DNA of 64,000 nt from Salinispora vitiensis (GCF_000378825.1 NZ_KB900388.1:2673818-2737817), one strand, 5' to 3'; numbered from the stretch's first letter, positions 37,970-48,058 are shown. A program made the numbers and translations. The notes: generated from the letters alone by a model not told the origin.

Positions 37970-38220
37970 CGATCGACCGGCGTGAAGTCCCAGGAGTACG
38001 GGGGACGCGCGACCAGGGTCACCGGCGCCTCGGGCAGCGGACGGGGGTTGCCCCGCCACTTCGAGATCACCACGACCCGGTGATCGGTGGAGGAGAAGAC
38101 CTCGCTCGACACGTGCAACGGGTCGTGTTCGAACTCCGGCAGGGCGGTCTCGCACACCCAGGTGATCAGGTCGGCCATCCCGTACGGCTCGGCCCGTACC
38201 TCCCACATCCGCACGATCAT
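37966..38220 (-). CDS. Small conserved protein, possible dimeric alpha/beta barrel
   Basis: 84 residues starting MIVRMWEVRAEPYGMADLITWV. The strand-helix-strand pattern (charged strand, amphipathic helix, then RVVVISKWRGNP) resembles antibiotic-biosynthesis-monooxygenase-like dimeric barrels, but the match is weak. Only 2 bp after the tsaD stop, so it is the last gene of the t6A-linked operon. I do not recognise a function. Confidence 0.75.
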   Translation of the reverse strand: MIVRMWEVRAEPYGMADLITWVCETALPEFEHDPLHVSSEVFSSTDHRVVVISKWRGNPRPLPEAPVTLVARPPYSWDFTPVDR

Positions 38221-38222
38221 GT

Positions 38223-39281
38223 CTACTCCTCCCCGGTAACACTGACTGTCGTCAGTGGCATCGCCGAATCGGCGGGCAGGTCCAGGCGGCTCGGCGCGAC
38301 ACCGGCGGCGACCAGGTGTGAGCCGAGCGCGGCGACCATCGCGCCGTTGTCCGTACACAACTTCGGGCGGGGCGTTCGCACCCGAATGTCGTACTTCGCC
38401 GCGCGCTGCTCGGCCATCGCCCGCAGCCGCGAGTTGGCCGCCACTCCGCCCCCGATCACCAGGGTCTGCACCCCGCTGGACCGGCAGGCATCCAGTGCCT
38501 TCCCGATCAGCACGTCGCAAACCGCCTCCTGGAAGGAGGCGGCGACATCGGCGACCGGGATGGGTTCGCCGGCCCGCTGCCGACGCTCCACCCAACGCGC
38601 CACCGCGGTCTTCAACCCGGAGAAGGAGAAGTCGTAGCGGTGCGCTGCCAGGTCCTTGGCCGCGGTCAGCCCGCGGGGGAACGCGATGGCCGCCGGGTCA
38701 CCGGCGTGGGCCTCGCGATCGATGTACGGGCCGCCGGGGAAGGGCAGCCCGAGGAGGCGGGCGACCTTGTCGAACGCCTCGCCGGCCGCGTCGTCGATCG
38801 TGGCGCCGAGCGGGGTGACCCCCTGGGCCAGGTCGTCAACGAGCAGCAGCGACGAGTGCCCGCCCGAGACCAGCAGGGCGATCGCCGGCTCGGGCAGCGG
38901 CCCGTGTTCCAGGGTGTCCACGGCGACGTGCGCGGCCAGGTGGTTCACGCCGTACACCGGCTTGTCGGCGGCGACCGCGTACCCCTTGGCCGCGGCGACC
39001 CCGACCAGCAGCGCCCCGGCCAAACCGGGGCCGGAGGTTACCGCGATGGCGTCGACGTCGGCGAGCGTCACCCCCGCCTCCGTCAGCGCCCGGTTCATCG
39101 TCGGGACGATCGCCTCCAGGTGTGCCCGGCTGGCCACCTCCGGCACCACGCCGCCGAACCGGGCGTGCTCCTCGACGCTGCTGGCCAACGCGTCGGCGAG
39201 CAGGGTGTGGCCCCGGACAACACCGACCCCGGTCTCGTCGCAGGACGTCTCGATCCCCAGGACCAGGGGTTCGTCAGCCAT
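38223..39281 (-). CDS. tsaD: tRNA N6-threonylcarbamoyladenosine (t6A) synthase subunit TsaD
   Basis: Transfers the threonylcarbamoyl group to A37 of ANN-decoding tRNAs. 352 residues, normal length. Seen: [15 protein letters not shown], metal-binding [41 protein letters not shown] and the C-terminal ASP/GCP family segment. Overlaps rimI by 8 bp. Works with TsaB and TsaE, both encoded nearby. Confidence 0.98.
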   Translation of the reverse strand: MADEPLVLGIETSCDETGVGVVRGHTLLADALASSVEEHARFGGVVPEVASRAHLEAIVPTMNRALTEAGVTLADVDAIAVTSGPGLAGALLVGVAAAKGYAVAADKPVYGVNHLAAHVAVDTLEHGPLPEPAIALLVSGGHSSLLLVDDLAQGVTPLGATIDDAAGEAFDKVARLLGLPFPGGPYIDREAHAGDPAAIAFPRGLTAAKDLAAHRYDFSFSGLKTAVARWVERRQRAGEPIPVADVAASFQEAVCDVLIGKALDACRSSGVQTLVIGGGVAANSRLRAMAEQRAAKYDIRVRTPRPKLCTDNGAMVAALGSHLVAAGVAPSRLDLPADSAMPLTTVSVTGEE

Positions 39282-39777
39282 CGGTCAACTCCTCGTCCCG
39301 GCGCATGACCAACGCGTCGGTGTTGCTCGGCTGGTAGTACCCGCGCCGCACCCCGATCGCCTCGAAGCCGTGCGCCGCGTAAAGCTTCTGCGCCGGGGCG
39401 TTGTCCGCGGCCACCTCCAGCAGCGTGCCCTGCACCCGCAGTCGTGCCGCCTCGGCCAACAACGCGCGCAACAGCAGCCGCCCGACCCCCCGCCGCTGCG
39501 CGGACCGGCAGACGGCGATGTTCTGCACCCACGCCTCCTCGCCAGCGACAGCGGTGAGCCCCGCGTAGCCGAGCACTGCTCCCCCCTCGGTCGCCACCAG
39601 GTAGTGGTGCCCGTTGGCGAGTTCGTTCCAGAACATCGCGGCCGACCACTGCTCGACACCGAAGAGGTCCGCCTCGATCGGCAACACCTCGGCGATGTGC
39701 CACCAGCGGAACCGCTCCAGCTGGAGGCCACTCCCCCCGCCAGCTGGTTCGCCGCCCCGGTCCGCTCCCCCACTCAC
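39274..39777 (-). CDS. rimI: Ribosomal protein S18-alanine N-acetyltransferase-like protein
   Basis: 167 residues of the GNAT fold. Acetyl-CoA binding segment [21 protein letters not shown], then [26 protein letters not shown], typical of RimI. RimI is commonly co-encoded with TsaB/TsaD. The first 18 residues are low-complexity, so a later start is possible. Overlaps tsaB by 4 bp. Confidence 0.9.
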   Translation of the reverse strand: MSGGADRGGEPAGGGSGLQLERFRWWHIAEVLPIEADLFGVEQWSAAMFWNELANGHHYLVATEGGAVLGYAGLTAVAGEEAWVQNIAVCRSAQRRGVGRLLLRALLAEAARLRVQGTLLEVAADNAPAQKLYAAHGFEAIGVRRGYYQPSNTDALVMRRDEELTDG

Positions 39778-40451
39778 GGCAGGACCGACTTGCGGCCCGC
39801 CGCCACGACCGCGTCCGGGCGGCGCAGGTAGAGCGGGGTGAGCGGCTCACCGGGGGCACCGGCGGCGATCCGCTCCGCCGCGAGCTGCGCCAGGGCCACC
39901 GGCATCGGGTAGCGGGGCTCGTCGCCGACCGGCAACTCCAACGTCGCCGCGTACCGGTGCGCGCCGTCGCCGACCGCGGCGACAACCGCCAGGTCACGGG
40001 CGCGGGCGGCGGCGACCGACGGAGCGGAGACCTCGGGGCCGACGATCCGTTGGCCGGCCCCGTCGTACACCGCCCAGTAGATTTCCCGGCGGCGCGCATC
40101 GATCGCCGCCAAGACCGGCTCACCGGCGGCCGCCGGGAAGCCGACGGCGTCCAGCGAACAGACCCCGTAGGTCGGCACGCCGAGCGCCTGCCCCATCGTG
40201 GCGGCGGTGACCAGCCCCACCCGCAGCCCGGTGAACGGGCCCGGCCCGAGGCCGGCGACGATCGCGCCGAGAGCGGAGGGACGCACACCGACTTCGGCTA
40301 GGACCGCGTCAACCTGTGGGGCGAGCAGCTCACCGTGGGCTCGGGCATCGACGGCGCAGCGCTGCGCCCGCACCTCGACGCCGGCCGCCGTGACCTGCAC
40401 CAGCGCGGCGATCACCGCGGGAGTCGAGCTGTCCACCACCAGTACGAGCAC
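39774..40451 (-). CDS. tsaB: tRNA threonylcarbamoyladenosine biosynthesis protein TsaB
   Basis: 225 residues from the GTG at 40451 (VLVLVVDSSTP). N-terminal actin-like fold (DSSTPAV, LLAPQVDAVLAEVG, GPGPFTGLRVGLVTA), the standard TsaB signature. It is the non-catalytic TsaD partner in t6A synthesis. The frame extends 14 codons upstream without a better start. Confidence 0.95.
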   Translation of the reverse strand: MLVLVVDSSTPAVIAALVQVTAAGVEVRAQRCAVDARAHGELLAPQVDAVLAEVGVRPSALGAIVAGLGPGPFTGLRVGLVTAATMGQALGVPTYGVCSLDAVGFPAAAGEPVLAAIDARRREIYWAVYDGAGQRIVGPEVSAPSVAAARARDLAVVAAVGDGAHRYAATLELPVGDEPRYPMPVALAQLAAERIAAGAPGEPLTPLYLRRPDAVVAAGRKSVLP

Positions 40452-40506
40452 GGTGAACCAGCCTAGCCGCCCGGCTACCGGGCCCGGCCCCACCCCGGCC
40501 GAGCGA

Positions 40507-41208
40507 TCAGGCGGCGGCGCGTTCCCAGTCGATCGTCGGCAGACCGGCGTCGGCGAGCGCCTTGTTGGCCGCGCTGAACGGACGGCTGCCCAGGAACCCC
40601 CGCGGGTTCATCGGGCTGGGGTGTCCCGCCTCCAGCACCACGTGGCTCGGGTTTGTCACCAACGCCGCCTTCTTCCGGGCATAACCGCCCCAGAGCAGGA
40701 AGACCACCCGGTGCTCCACCGCGTTCAACGCCCGAATCGTCGCGTTGGTGAACTCCTCCCAGCCACGGTTGGCGTGGGAGCCGGGGCTGGCCTCGCGGAC
40801 CGTCAGCACCGAGTTGAGCAGCAGCACACCCTGCGCGGCCCAGCCGCCCAGATTTCCACCGGCCGGCCGCGGCACACCCAGATCGGCGCCCAGCTCCTTG
40901 AAGACGTTGCGCAGGGAGGGCGGCGTCGCCACCCCCGGGCGGACGCTGAAGCTCAGCCCGTGCGCCTGACCGGCCCGGTGATAGGGATCCTGGCCGAGGA
41001 TCACCACCCGGGTCTCCGCCGGCGGGCAGAGCCGGTAGGCCGAGAAGAGGTCCGCCACGGGCGGAAAGACGGTCTGGGTGGCGTACTCCTGCGCGACGAA
41101 ACCGGCAAGCTCCGCGGTGCGGGCCGGGTCGAGCTGCGGGGCGAGCGCGGACCGCCACCCCGACGGCAGCAGGGCCAGCAGATCCAGGGTGGGTGCGTCG
41201 TCGGGCAT
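40507..41208 (-). CDS. ung: Uracil-DNA glycosylase
   Basis: Removes uracil from DNA. 233 residues, family 1: catalytic GQDPYHRAGQAHGLSFS with Asp and His, aromatic FPP for uracil stacking, and the C-terminal HPSPMNPRGFLG loop with catalytic His. The ATG at 41208 is chosen for the conserved length and AAAGG upstream. Placed between tsaE and tsaB in the t6A block but with no functional link. Confidence 0.97.
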   Translation of the reverse strand: MPDDAPTLDLLALLPSGWRSALAPQLDPARTAELAGFVAQEYATQTVFPPVADLFSAYRLCPPAETRVVILGQDPYHRAGQAHGLSFSVRPGVATPPSLRNVFKELGADLGVPRPAGGNLGGWAAQGVLLLNSVLTVREASPGSHANRGWEEFTNATIRALNAVEHRVVFLLWGGYARKKAALVTNPSHVVLEAGHPSPMNPRGFLGSRPFSAANKALADAGLPTIDWERAAA

Positions 41209-41360
41209 CGGCGGCCTTTCCGGTCGGGGCGTCCCGCGCACTCTAGTCGCCCGCTCCGACAGCACCGGCCGCCTCCCCGCGCCACCGGCCGCGGCCTCCG
41301 GATCGCCAGGTCAACCCCGACCAGGACGGCCCACCTCCCGTACGGGACCGGTCGTCTGGG

Positions 41361-41870
41361 TCAGCTGTCGATGAATCCGGGGGTGCCGGTCAATCGGGCA
41401 CTCCAGTCGCCACCGACCGGTTCCAGGTCGACCAACCGGGTGTCGTCGTCCCGGCGGTCGATCCGAACCCACAGGTGCTCCGCGACGAGCTGCTCGGCGA
41501 GCCCCTCGCCCCACTCGACCACGGTCACCGCCTCGTCCACCGACGCGTCCAGGTCCAGGTCGTCAAGCTCGGCACGGGGGTCGCTCGCAGCACCCAGGCG
41601 GTACGCGTCGGCGTGCACGAGGGGCACCGAGCCGCCCCGAACCGGATCGGGTTGGTGTACCCGCGCGATCACGAAGGTGGGGGAGGTGACCGCCCCGGCC
41701 ACCCCCAGACCAGCACCGATGCCCTGGGCGAGGGCCGTCTTACCGGCACCGAGGGGACCCGTCAGCAGCAGCAGGTCCCCCGCCCGGAGGAGGCCGGCCA
41801 GCCGGCGGCCGAAGGCGTGCGTGTCGGCGACGGTCGGCAGGGTGAATCGGATCGGCCGTCCGGGGTTCAC
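41361..41870 (-). CDS. tsaE: tRNA threonylcarbamoyladenosine biosynthesis ATPase TsaE
   Basis: 169 residues. Walker A LTGPLGAGKTALAQGIG near residue 36, VTSPTFVIARVH, HADAYRLG, and VEWGEGLAEQL: the TsaE motif set. ATPase that supports the TsaBD complex. Overlaps the hydrolase gene by 4 bp (stop/start overlap). Confidence 0.96.
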   Translation of the reverse strand: MNPGRPIRFTLPTVADTHAFGRRLAGLLRAGDLLLLTGPLGAGKTALAQGIGAGLGVAGAVTSPTFVIARVHQPDPVRGGSVPLVHADAYRLGAASDPRAELDDLDLDASVDEAVTVVEWGEGLAEQLVAEHLWVRIDRRDDDTRLVDLEPVGGDWSARLTGTPGFIDS

Positions 41871-42961
41871 AGCTCCTCCAGGAACCGGGTCAACGCCGCG
41901 TTCACCTCGTCGGCGTGCTCCAACATCACCACATGCCCACTGTCGGGAATCTTGACGAACTCGGCGTGCGGCAGCCGGCGGACGATCTCCTCCGAGTGCG
42001 CCACCGGCGTGATCATGTCTTTCTCCCCCACCAGCACCAGCACCGGCGCGCTGCCGAGCGCCGCCAAAGCCGGAAACCGGGAGTGGGTGGCGAGCGTTCG
42101 GAGGTAGCGGGTGACGGTGTCGGCGGAGGTCCGGGAGTTCATCTCCTCGACGTAGGAGACCAGAGCCGGGCTGGGGTGACCGGTGCCGAAGCCATACCGG
42201 CGGGTGAGCAGCCAGGCCACGTTGGAGGTGGACCGACGCGCTCGGTCGATCACCGGGCTCCCGTAGCGGGCGGCGTTGCTCATCAGGTGCAGCACCGGCG
42301 GACCGACCCGCCCCAGCAGTGCCGGGGCGACCAGCTTGGTCTCGGCGAGCAGCCCGCCGGAGGTGGCCAGCAGCACGGTGCCCACCACCCGGTTCCCGAA
42401 CAGCTCCGGGAAGAGTTCCGCGAACGCCATGATGGTCATGCCACCCATCGAGTGGCCGACCAGTACCAGCGGGCCCTCCGGCGCGGTCCGGTCGAGCACC
42501 GCGCGCAGCGTCCGACCGAGTGCGGTCAGGTCGTACTCGCCGGATTCAAGCTGGCCGGAGCGCCCGTGCCCCGGCTGGTCGTACGCCACGATCCGGTGCT
42601 CGCCCCGGGCGGCGAGCAGCTTGCGCTGGAAGTGGAAGGTCCCCTGGTCCAGGCAGAACCCGTGTACCAGCACGATGGTGGGGTTCCCGGCGACCGGTCG
42701 GGTCGGCTCGACCACCTCCACGTGGATGTCGGTGCCATCCGGCATCTCCACCCGCAGCGCCTCGTCGAACCGCCGCTCGCCGAAGTCCTCGCCGGCGTAC
42801 CGGTCGGTGGGGTCGGCCTTCAGCCGACGGACCAGGGCGCGTTCGGTCGCGACGCCGGCGACGAGACCGGCGGCCGCGACACCGACGGCGGCCAACGCGC
42901 CGATCGCGGCCCGGGGGTGGCTGGCCCGGGGCAACGGAACCCGGAACCGGGACGCCGTCAT
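41867..42961 (-). CDS. Alpha/beta-fold hydrolase with N-terminal membrane anchor
   Basis: 364 residues from the ATG at 42961, which overlaps the alr stop (ATGA). A hydrophobic N-terminal helix (about residues 17-40) anchors it. The alpha/beta hydrolase core has oxyanion VHGFCLDQG, nucleophile elbow VGHSMGGMT, and His in PDSGHVVML. Conserved between alr and tsaE in many actinomycetes. Substrate unknown; lipase/esterase or lysophospholipase activity is plausible. Confidence 0.9.
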   Translation of the reverse strand: MTASRFRVPLPRASHPRAAIGALAAVGVAAAGLVAGVATERALVRRLKADPTDRYAGEDFGERRFDEALRVEMPDGTDIHVEVVEPTRPVAGNPTIVLVHGFCLDQGTFHFQRKLLAARGEHRIVAYDQPGHGRSGQLESGEYDLTALGRTLRAVLDRTAPEGPLVLVGHSMGGMTIMAFAELFPELFGNRVVGTVLLATSGGLLAETKLVAPALLGRVGPPVLHLMSNAARYGSPVIDRARRSTSNVAWLLTRRYGFGTGHPSPALVSYVEEMNSRTSADTVTRYLRTLATHSRFPALAALGSAPVLVLVGEKDMITPVAHSEEIVRRLPHAEFVKIPDSGHVVMLEHADEVNAALTRFLEEL

Positions 42962-44076
42962 GGGCGCTCGCCGTCGTAGCAGCGGGGCACCCGGGTGCTG
43001 CCGAAGCGGGTGACGATCTCGTAGTTGATCGTGCCGACCGCCTCGGCCCAGTCGTCGGCGGTGGGCTCCCCGTTCTGTCCGGTGCCGAAGAGAGTGGCCA
43101 CGTCTCCCGGCGCGACCGGATCGTCGCCGCAGTCGAGCACGAACTGGTCCATGCAGACCCGGCCGGAGATGGTCCGCCGAACGCCACCGAGCTGCACTGG
43201 GCCGCAATTGGACGCGGCCCGGGGGACACCGTCGGCGTACCCGAGTGGAATCACGGCGAGGTTGCTCGCCCGTTCGGTGGTGTACGTGTGGCCGTAGGAG
43301 ACCCCGGTCCCCGCCGAGACCCGCTTGGTGAGCATCACGCGGGCCCGCGCGGTCATCGCCGGTCGCAGGCCGAATCGCTCTCCGGCGACCGGCGAGAGCC
43401 CGTAGACGGCCAGCCCGGGACGGACCAGGTCGAAGTGGGCGTCCGGCCGAGTCAGCGTGGCCGCCGAGTTGGCCAGGTGACGGTAGCGCGGGCGCAGCCC
43501 CGCCCGCTCCACCATGCTCAACCCCTCGTGGAAGACGGCGAGCTGCCGGTCGGTGGTCGGGTGTCCGGGCGCTTCGGCGTACACGAAGTGGCTCCACACC
43601 CCCACCACCTCGACCGCGCCGTCAGCCTGCGCCTTCGCCGCGGCATCGAGCAGCTCCGGCCACTGCGAGACGGTCGCGCCGCCACGGGACAGCCCAGTGT
43701 CAATCTTGAGGTGCAGTCGGGCGGGACGCCCGGCCACCCGGCCCGCCTCGACCATCTCGTCGAGCTGCGGCACGCTGGCCGCGCCGAGATCAATACCGGC
43801 CTGCACCCCTTGGTGCAACGGCAGGCCCGGCGCGAGTAGCCAGGCCAGGATCGGCACGGTGATCCCGGCCCGGCGTAGGGTGAGCGCCTCGTCGAGGGTG
43901 CAGACACCGAGCCAGTCGGCACCACCATCCAGCGCGGCGTGGGCGGCCGGGACCATGCCGTGGCCGTACCCGTCCCCCTTGACCACCGCCATCAACTCGG
44001 CGGCGCTACCGGAGCGCAACCAACTCACGTTCTCACGGATCGCGTCAAGGTCGACGCGTACCTCGGCCTGCCACAT
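42958..44076 (-). CDS. alr: Alanine racemase
   Basis: Interconverts L- and D-alanine with PLP for peptidoglycan. 372 residues. Lys-binding VVKGDGYGHG near residue 33, RHLANSAATL, catalytic Tyr in GVSYGHTYTTE, and CMDQFVLD. Start ATG, MWQAEVRVDLDAIREN. Downstream of nnr, 21 bp away, on the same strand. Confidence 0.98.
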   Translation of the reverse strand: MWQAEVRVDLDAIRENVSWLRSGSAAELMAVVKGDGYGHGMVPAAHAALDGGADWLGVCTLDEALTLRRAGITVPILAWLLAPGLPLHQGVQAGIDLGAASVPQLDEMVEAGRVAGRPARLHLKIDTGLSRGGATVSQWPELLDAAAKAQADGAVEVVGVWSHFVYAEAPGHPTTDRQLAVFHEGLSMVERAGLRPRYRHLANSAATLTRPDAHFDLVRPGLAVYGLSPVAGERFGLRPAMTARARVMLTKRVSAGTGVSYGHTYTTERASNLAVIPLGYADGVPRAASNCGPVQLGGVRRTISGRVCMDQFVLDCGDDPVAPGDVATLFGTGQNGEPTADDWAEAVGTINYEIVTRFGSTRVPRCYDGERP

Positions 44077-44097
44077 GCCCCCAGCCTACTGAGTTGA

Positions 44098-45603
44098 TCA
44101 GGAATTGGGCCCGGCCCAGGTCGATCCACCGATCCACCCGAGCCCGGCCAGCACCGGGCGCAGGGCGACGGCGACATCGGGCGAGGCCACCGGGCCGCCC
44201 TGCGCCGCCTCCCGGCCGGCGAGCCCGTGCAGGTACGCCGCCGCGGCGGCGGCCCGCTCCGGCGCGAGACCCGCGGCCAGCAACGAGCCGAGCAGCCCGG
44301 CCAGCACGTCGCCGGTACCGCCGGTGGCGAGGGCCGCGGTCCCGGTCTGGTTGACATAGGCCCGGCCGTCGGGCGTGCCGATCACCGTCCGGTCGCCCTT
44401 GAGTAACACCACGGCGTTCATCCGGGCAGCCAGGTGCAACGCGGCAGCGACCCGGTCGTCGCCGGGAGCCTCGCCGGCGATCCGGGCGAACTCCCGATCA
44501 TGCGGGGTGACCACGACCGGGGCGTCCCGCCGCCGGAGTTGGTCGGCGAGGGAACCCGTAGCGAGCAGGGTCAACGCGTCCGCGTCGAGCACCGCCGGCA
44601 CCGGTGCCGCGAGCACCGCCCGCAGCTCACCCGCCGCCTCGTCACCGGTACCCAGCCCGGAACCGCACACCCACGCCTGCACCCGACCGGCCTCGGCGAC
44701 CCGGTCGGTAGCGATCACCGACGGGTGTTGGCGCAACACCTCCGTCCGGGCGCTGCCGGCGTAGCGGACCAGGCCGGTCGGGCCGGCCAACGCACCGGCC
44801 ACCGAGAGCACCGCGGCGCCGGGGTACCCGGCCGAGCCGGTGGCGAGACCGACCACGCCCCGGCTGTACTTCTCTGCCGCCGGTCCGGGTCTGGGCCACC
44901 AGTCGGTCACATCCGCCCCCTCGGTGACCTGCAGCGCCGCGGTGCCACGCAGCCAGGGCTCCAGCCCGATGTCGACCAACTCCACCTGGCCGGCCAGCGG
45001 CGCCGCCGCGCCCACCACCAGCGCGGGCTTCAAGGCGCCGAAGGTCACCGTGACGTCGGCGTGGATCGCCGCCGGCTGACCGGCCGCGGTCAGCGGCACC
45101 TGCCCGGTGTCGACCGACACCCCACTCGGCACGTCCACCGCGACCACTGTCGCCCGGCCACCGGCCCGCCCACGACACTGCGCGAGGCCCGCCGCGAGCT
45201 GCGCCGCGGGCGCCCGGAGCCCACCGCTGCCACCGATCCCGACGATGCCGTCGAGCACCAGGTCCACCCGGGCCGGTGGGCGGTCAACCAGCCGGCCACC
45301 AGCGGCTCGCAGCGCCGCCAACGCCTCGGCGTGCGCCCGGTCCGGAGTCAGTAACAGCGCCGACACCGCCGCCCCGCGCCGGGCCAGCCGGGCGCCGGCG
45401 AAGAGCGTGTCGCCGCCGTTGTCGCCCGAGCCGACCAGCAGCAGCACCGGGGCGCCGTAGACACCACCCCGGTCGGCGAGGAGCAGCGCACAGCGGCGGG
45501 CGAGCCCCGCGGCGGCCCGCTGCATCAGGGTCCCGGGCGGGAGCGTCGCCCGCAGCCCCGCCTCGGCGGCGCGTACGTCCGCCACCCGCCACACCGGTCT
45601 CAT
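44098..45603 (-). CDS. nnr: Bifunctional NAD(P)H-hydrate epimerase/dehydratase
   Basis: Repairs damaged NAD(P)H hydrates. 501 residues from the ATG at 45603, preceded by GGAGTGGG. The N-terminal YjeF epimerase domain shows LLVGSGDNGGDTLFAGARL and VLDGIVGIGGSGGLR. The C-terminal ADP-dependent dehydratase domain shows AEKYSRGVVGLATGSAGYPGAAVL, TPHDREFARI and ATGGTGDVLAGLLGSLLA. Conserved between acpS and alr. Confidence 0.95.
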   Translation of the reverse strand: MRPVWRVADVRAAEAGLRATLPPGTLMQRAAAGLARRCALLLADRGGVYGAPVLLLVGSGDNGGDTLFAGARLARRGAAVSALLLTPDRAHAEALAALRAAGGRLVDRPPARVDLVLDGIVGIGGSGGLRAPAAQLAAGLAQCRGRAGGRATVVAVDVPSGVSVDTGQVPLTAAGQPAAIHADVTVTFGALKPALVVGAAAPLAGQVELVDIGLEPWLRGTAALQVTEGADVTDWWPRPGPAAEKYSRGVVGLATGSAGYPGAAVLSVAGALAGPTGLVRYAGSARTEVLRQHPSVIATDRVAEAGRVQAWVCGSGLGTGDEAAGELRAVLAAPVPAVLDADALTLLATGSLADQLRRRDAPVVVTPHDREFARIAGEAPGDDRVAAALHLAARMNAVVLLKGDRTVIGTPDGRAYVNQTGTAALATGGTGDVLAGLLGSLLAAGLAPERAAAAAAYLHGLAGREAAQGGPVASPDVAVALRPVLAGLGWIGGSTWAGPNS

Positions 45604-45648
45604 CCCACTCCGTCCCCGTGCCCGACCCGACGCCGGGCACGCCACCGC

Positions 45649-46017
45649 TCAGCGTTCCGCGACCACCATGGCCGACGCGATGCCCCCGTCGTGCGACAGC
45701 GACAGGTGCCACCGGTTGGCCCCCCGCTCGAGGGCCGCCGCCGCGACCGTGCCGGAGACGGTCAACCACGGCCGGCCGTCCGGATCCGGCACGATCTCGC
45801 AGTCGTGCCAGCTCAGCCCGCTCGGTGCACCGAGCGCCTTGGCCACCGCCTCCTTCGCCGCGAAGCGGGCGGCGAGCGACTCGGGCGAACGGGCGTTACC
45901 AGAACTGGTGTACCGCTCGGCTTCGGTGAAGAGCCGGTCGGCGAGCAGCGGCGTCCGGGTCAGCGCACGCGCGAACCGCTCCACCAGAACCACGTCGATG
46001 CCGACCCCGACGATCAT
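45649..46017 (-). CDS. acpS: Holo-[acyl-carrier-protein] synthase
   Basis: Transfers 4'-phosphopantetheine from CoA to acyl carrier proteins. 122 residues with the metal/CoA motif [15 protein letters not shown] near the start, and [12 protein letters not shown] in the centre, both hallmarks of AcpS. 45 bp upstream of nnr. Primes fatty-acid and possibly secondary-metabolite carriers. Confidence 0.97.
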   Translation of the reverse strand: MIVGVGIDVVLVERFARALTRTPLLADRLFTEAERYTSSGNARSPESLAARFAAKEAVAKALGAPSGLSWHDCEIVPDPDGRPWLTVSGTVAAAALERGANRWHLSLSHDGGIASAMVVAER

Positions 46018-46095
46018 GCGCCCACCCTACCGGCGCGGTGTCCCGCGCATGCTGCCGTTGCCGCCACTCTGGATGCCCCACCGGGCCGGAGTGCG

Positions 46096-46119
46096 TGGGC
46101 CCGTCGGCCGGCGGGCCCA
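46096..46119 (-). terminator. Hairpin after glmS
   Basis: TGGGCCCG and CGGGCCCA arms (8 bp) with an 8-base loop, 26 bp past the glmS stop on the minus strand and 79 bp before the acpS start, so glmS is probably not read into acpS. Confidence 0.6.
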
Positions 46120-46144
46120 TCGCGTTCCCGGCGCCCCTCGGTAC

Positions 46145-48058
46145 TCACTCGACGGTGACGGACTTCGCCAGGTTGCGGGGCTGGTCGACGTCGTGGCCCC
46201 GGGCAGCGGCGATCTCCGCGGCGAATACCTGCAACGACACGGTGGTCACCAACGGTGCGAGCAGGGTCGGCGTACGCGGTACGTAGATCAGGTGGTCGGC
46301 GTACCGGACGACAGACTCGTCCCCCTCCTCGGCGATCACAATCGTCCGGGCGCCCCGGGCCCGCACCTCCTGGATATTGGAGACGATCTTGTCGTGCAGC
46401 ATGCCGCGGCCGATCGGCGACGGTACGACGCAGATCACCGGGGTGCCCTCGTCGATGAGCGAGATCGGGCCGTGCTTCAACTCGCCCGCGGCGAAGCCCT
46501 CGGCGTGCATGTACGCCAGTTCCTTGAGCTTCAGTGCGCCCTCCAGGGCTACCGGGTAGCCGACGTGCCGACCGATGAAGAGCACCGTCGACTCGGACTT
46601 CAGCTCCCGGGCCAGCTCGCGTACCGGCTCGATCCGCCCCAGCAGCTCGCGCAGCTTGCCCGGAATGTCCTGGAGCTGGGTCACCACCGCGGCGACCTCG
46701 TCGGCGAACTTGATCCCGCGCACCTGGGCCAGGTGCAGGCCGATCAGGTAGCAGGCGACGAGCTGGGTCAGGAACGCCTTGGTCGAGGCGACTGCGATCT
46801 CCGGCCCACCGTGGGTGTAGAGGACCGCGTCGGACTCGCGGGGAATGGTGGAGCCGTTGGTGTTGCAGATTGCCAGGACGCGCGCCTTCTGCTCCTTGGC
46901 GTGCCGCAGCGCCATCAGGGTGTCCATCGTCTCGCCGGACTGCGAGATCACCACGATGAGAGTGGATCGGTCGAGCACCGGGTCGCGGTAACGGAACTCG
47001 CTGGCCAGCTCCACCTCGCAGGGGATCCTGGTCCAGTGCTCGATCGCGTACTTGGCGACCATTCCGGCGTGGTACGAGGTGCCGCAGGCGACGATGAAGA
47101 TCTTGTCCACGTCGCGCAGGTCCTGGTCGCTGAGGCGAACCTCGTCGAGCATGATCTCGCCGGTCTCGGTGAGCCGGCCCAGCAGCGTGTCGGCGACGGC
47201 CTGCGGCTGCTCCGCGATCTCCTTGAGCATGAACCAGTCGTAACCGCCCTTCTCCGCGGCGGAGGAGTCCCAGTCGATGTGGAAGTCCCTGCCGGTGGCG
47301 GGCTGGCCGGCGAAGTCGGTGATCTCGATGCTGTCGGCGGTGATCAGGACGATCTGATCCTGACCCAGCTCGATCGCTTCGCGGGTGTGCTCGATGAACG
47401 CCGCGACGTCGCTCGCCAGGTAGTTCTCGCCGTCGCCCCGGCCGACGACCAGGGGTGAGTTACGCCGCGCGCCGACCACCGCGCCCGGAACGCCGGCGTC
47501 CACGGCGAGCAGGGTGAAGGCGCCCTCCAGGCGCTGACAGACGACCCGCATGCCGGCGGCGAGCAGCTGCGGCCCCTCCGGATGCCCGGCGGACCGCAGG
47601 TCGGCGAGGGCCCCGGCGAGCAGGTGGGCGGTGCACTCGGTGTCGGTGTCGCTGCCGAACTGGACCCCGTCGGCCTCCAGCTCGGCGCGCAGCTTCGCGA
47701 AGTTCTCGATGATGCCGTTGTGGATCACCGCAACCCGTCCGTCCGGCGAGAGGTGCGGGTGGGCGTTGCGGTCGGTGGGGCCGCCGTGGGTGGCCCACCG
47801 GGTGTGGCCGATCCCGGTGACCCCGTCCCCAATCCCGATCGGGGACGCGGCGCAGGCCTCCGGATCCCGCGCGGACCGCTCAGCGAGAACCTTCTCCAGG
47901 TTGGCCAGCTTGCCGGCCTTCTTCTCCGCCAGCAGCTCGTCCGCGCAGATGATGGCGACGCCGGCCGAGTCGTAGCCGCGGTACTCCAGCCGTCGCAGCC
48001 CATCGAGCACAATGCCGAGCGCCGGACGCGCACCGGCGTAACCCACGATTCCACACAT
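46145..48058 (-). CDS. glmS: Glutamine-fructose-6-phosphate aminotransferase
   Basis: Makes glucosamine-6-phosphate, first step to UDP-GlcNAc. 637 residues. Catalytic Cys2 in MCGIVGY, then LRRLEYRGYDSAG, GIGHTRWATHG, a glutamine amidotransferase domain to about residue 240. Two SIS isomerase domains follow (ACGTSYHAGMVAKY, SQSGETMDTL, TKAFLTQLVA) and end in PRNLAKSVTVE, the standard C-terminus. No glmS ribozyme was seen upstream. Divergent from an aminotransferase. Confidence 0.98.
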   Translation of the reverse strand: MCGIVGYAGARPALGIVLDGLRRLEYRGYDSAGVAIICADELLAEKKAGKLANLEKVLAERSARDPEACAASPIGIGDGVTGIGHTRWATHGGPTDRNAHPHLSPDGRVAVIHNGIIENFAKLRAELEADGVQFGSDTDTECTAHLLAGALADLRSAGHPEGPQLLAAGMRVVCQRLEGAFTLLAVDAGVPGAVVGARRNSPLVVGRGDGENYLASDVAAFIEHTREAIELGQDQIVLITADSIEITDFAGQPATGRDFHIDWDSSAAEKGGYDWFMLKEIAEQPQAVADTLLGRLTETGEIMLDEVRLSDQDLRDVDKIFIVACGTSYHAGMVAKYAIEHWTRIPCEVELASEFRYRDPVLDRSTLIVVISQSGETMDTLMALRHAKEQKARVLAICNTNGSTIPRESDAVLYTHGGPEIAVASTKAFLTQLVACYLIGLHLAQVRGIKFADEVAAVVTQLQDIPGKLRELLGRIEPVRELARELKSESTVLFIGRHVGYPVALEGALKLKELAYMHAEGFAAGELKHGPISLIDEGTPVICVVPSPIGRGMLHDKIVSNIQEVRARGARTIVIAEEGDESVVRYADHLIYVPRTPTLLAPLVTTVSLQVFAAEIAAARGHDVDQPRNLAKSVTVE

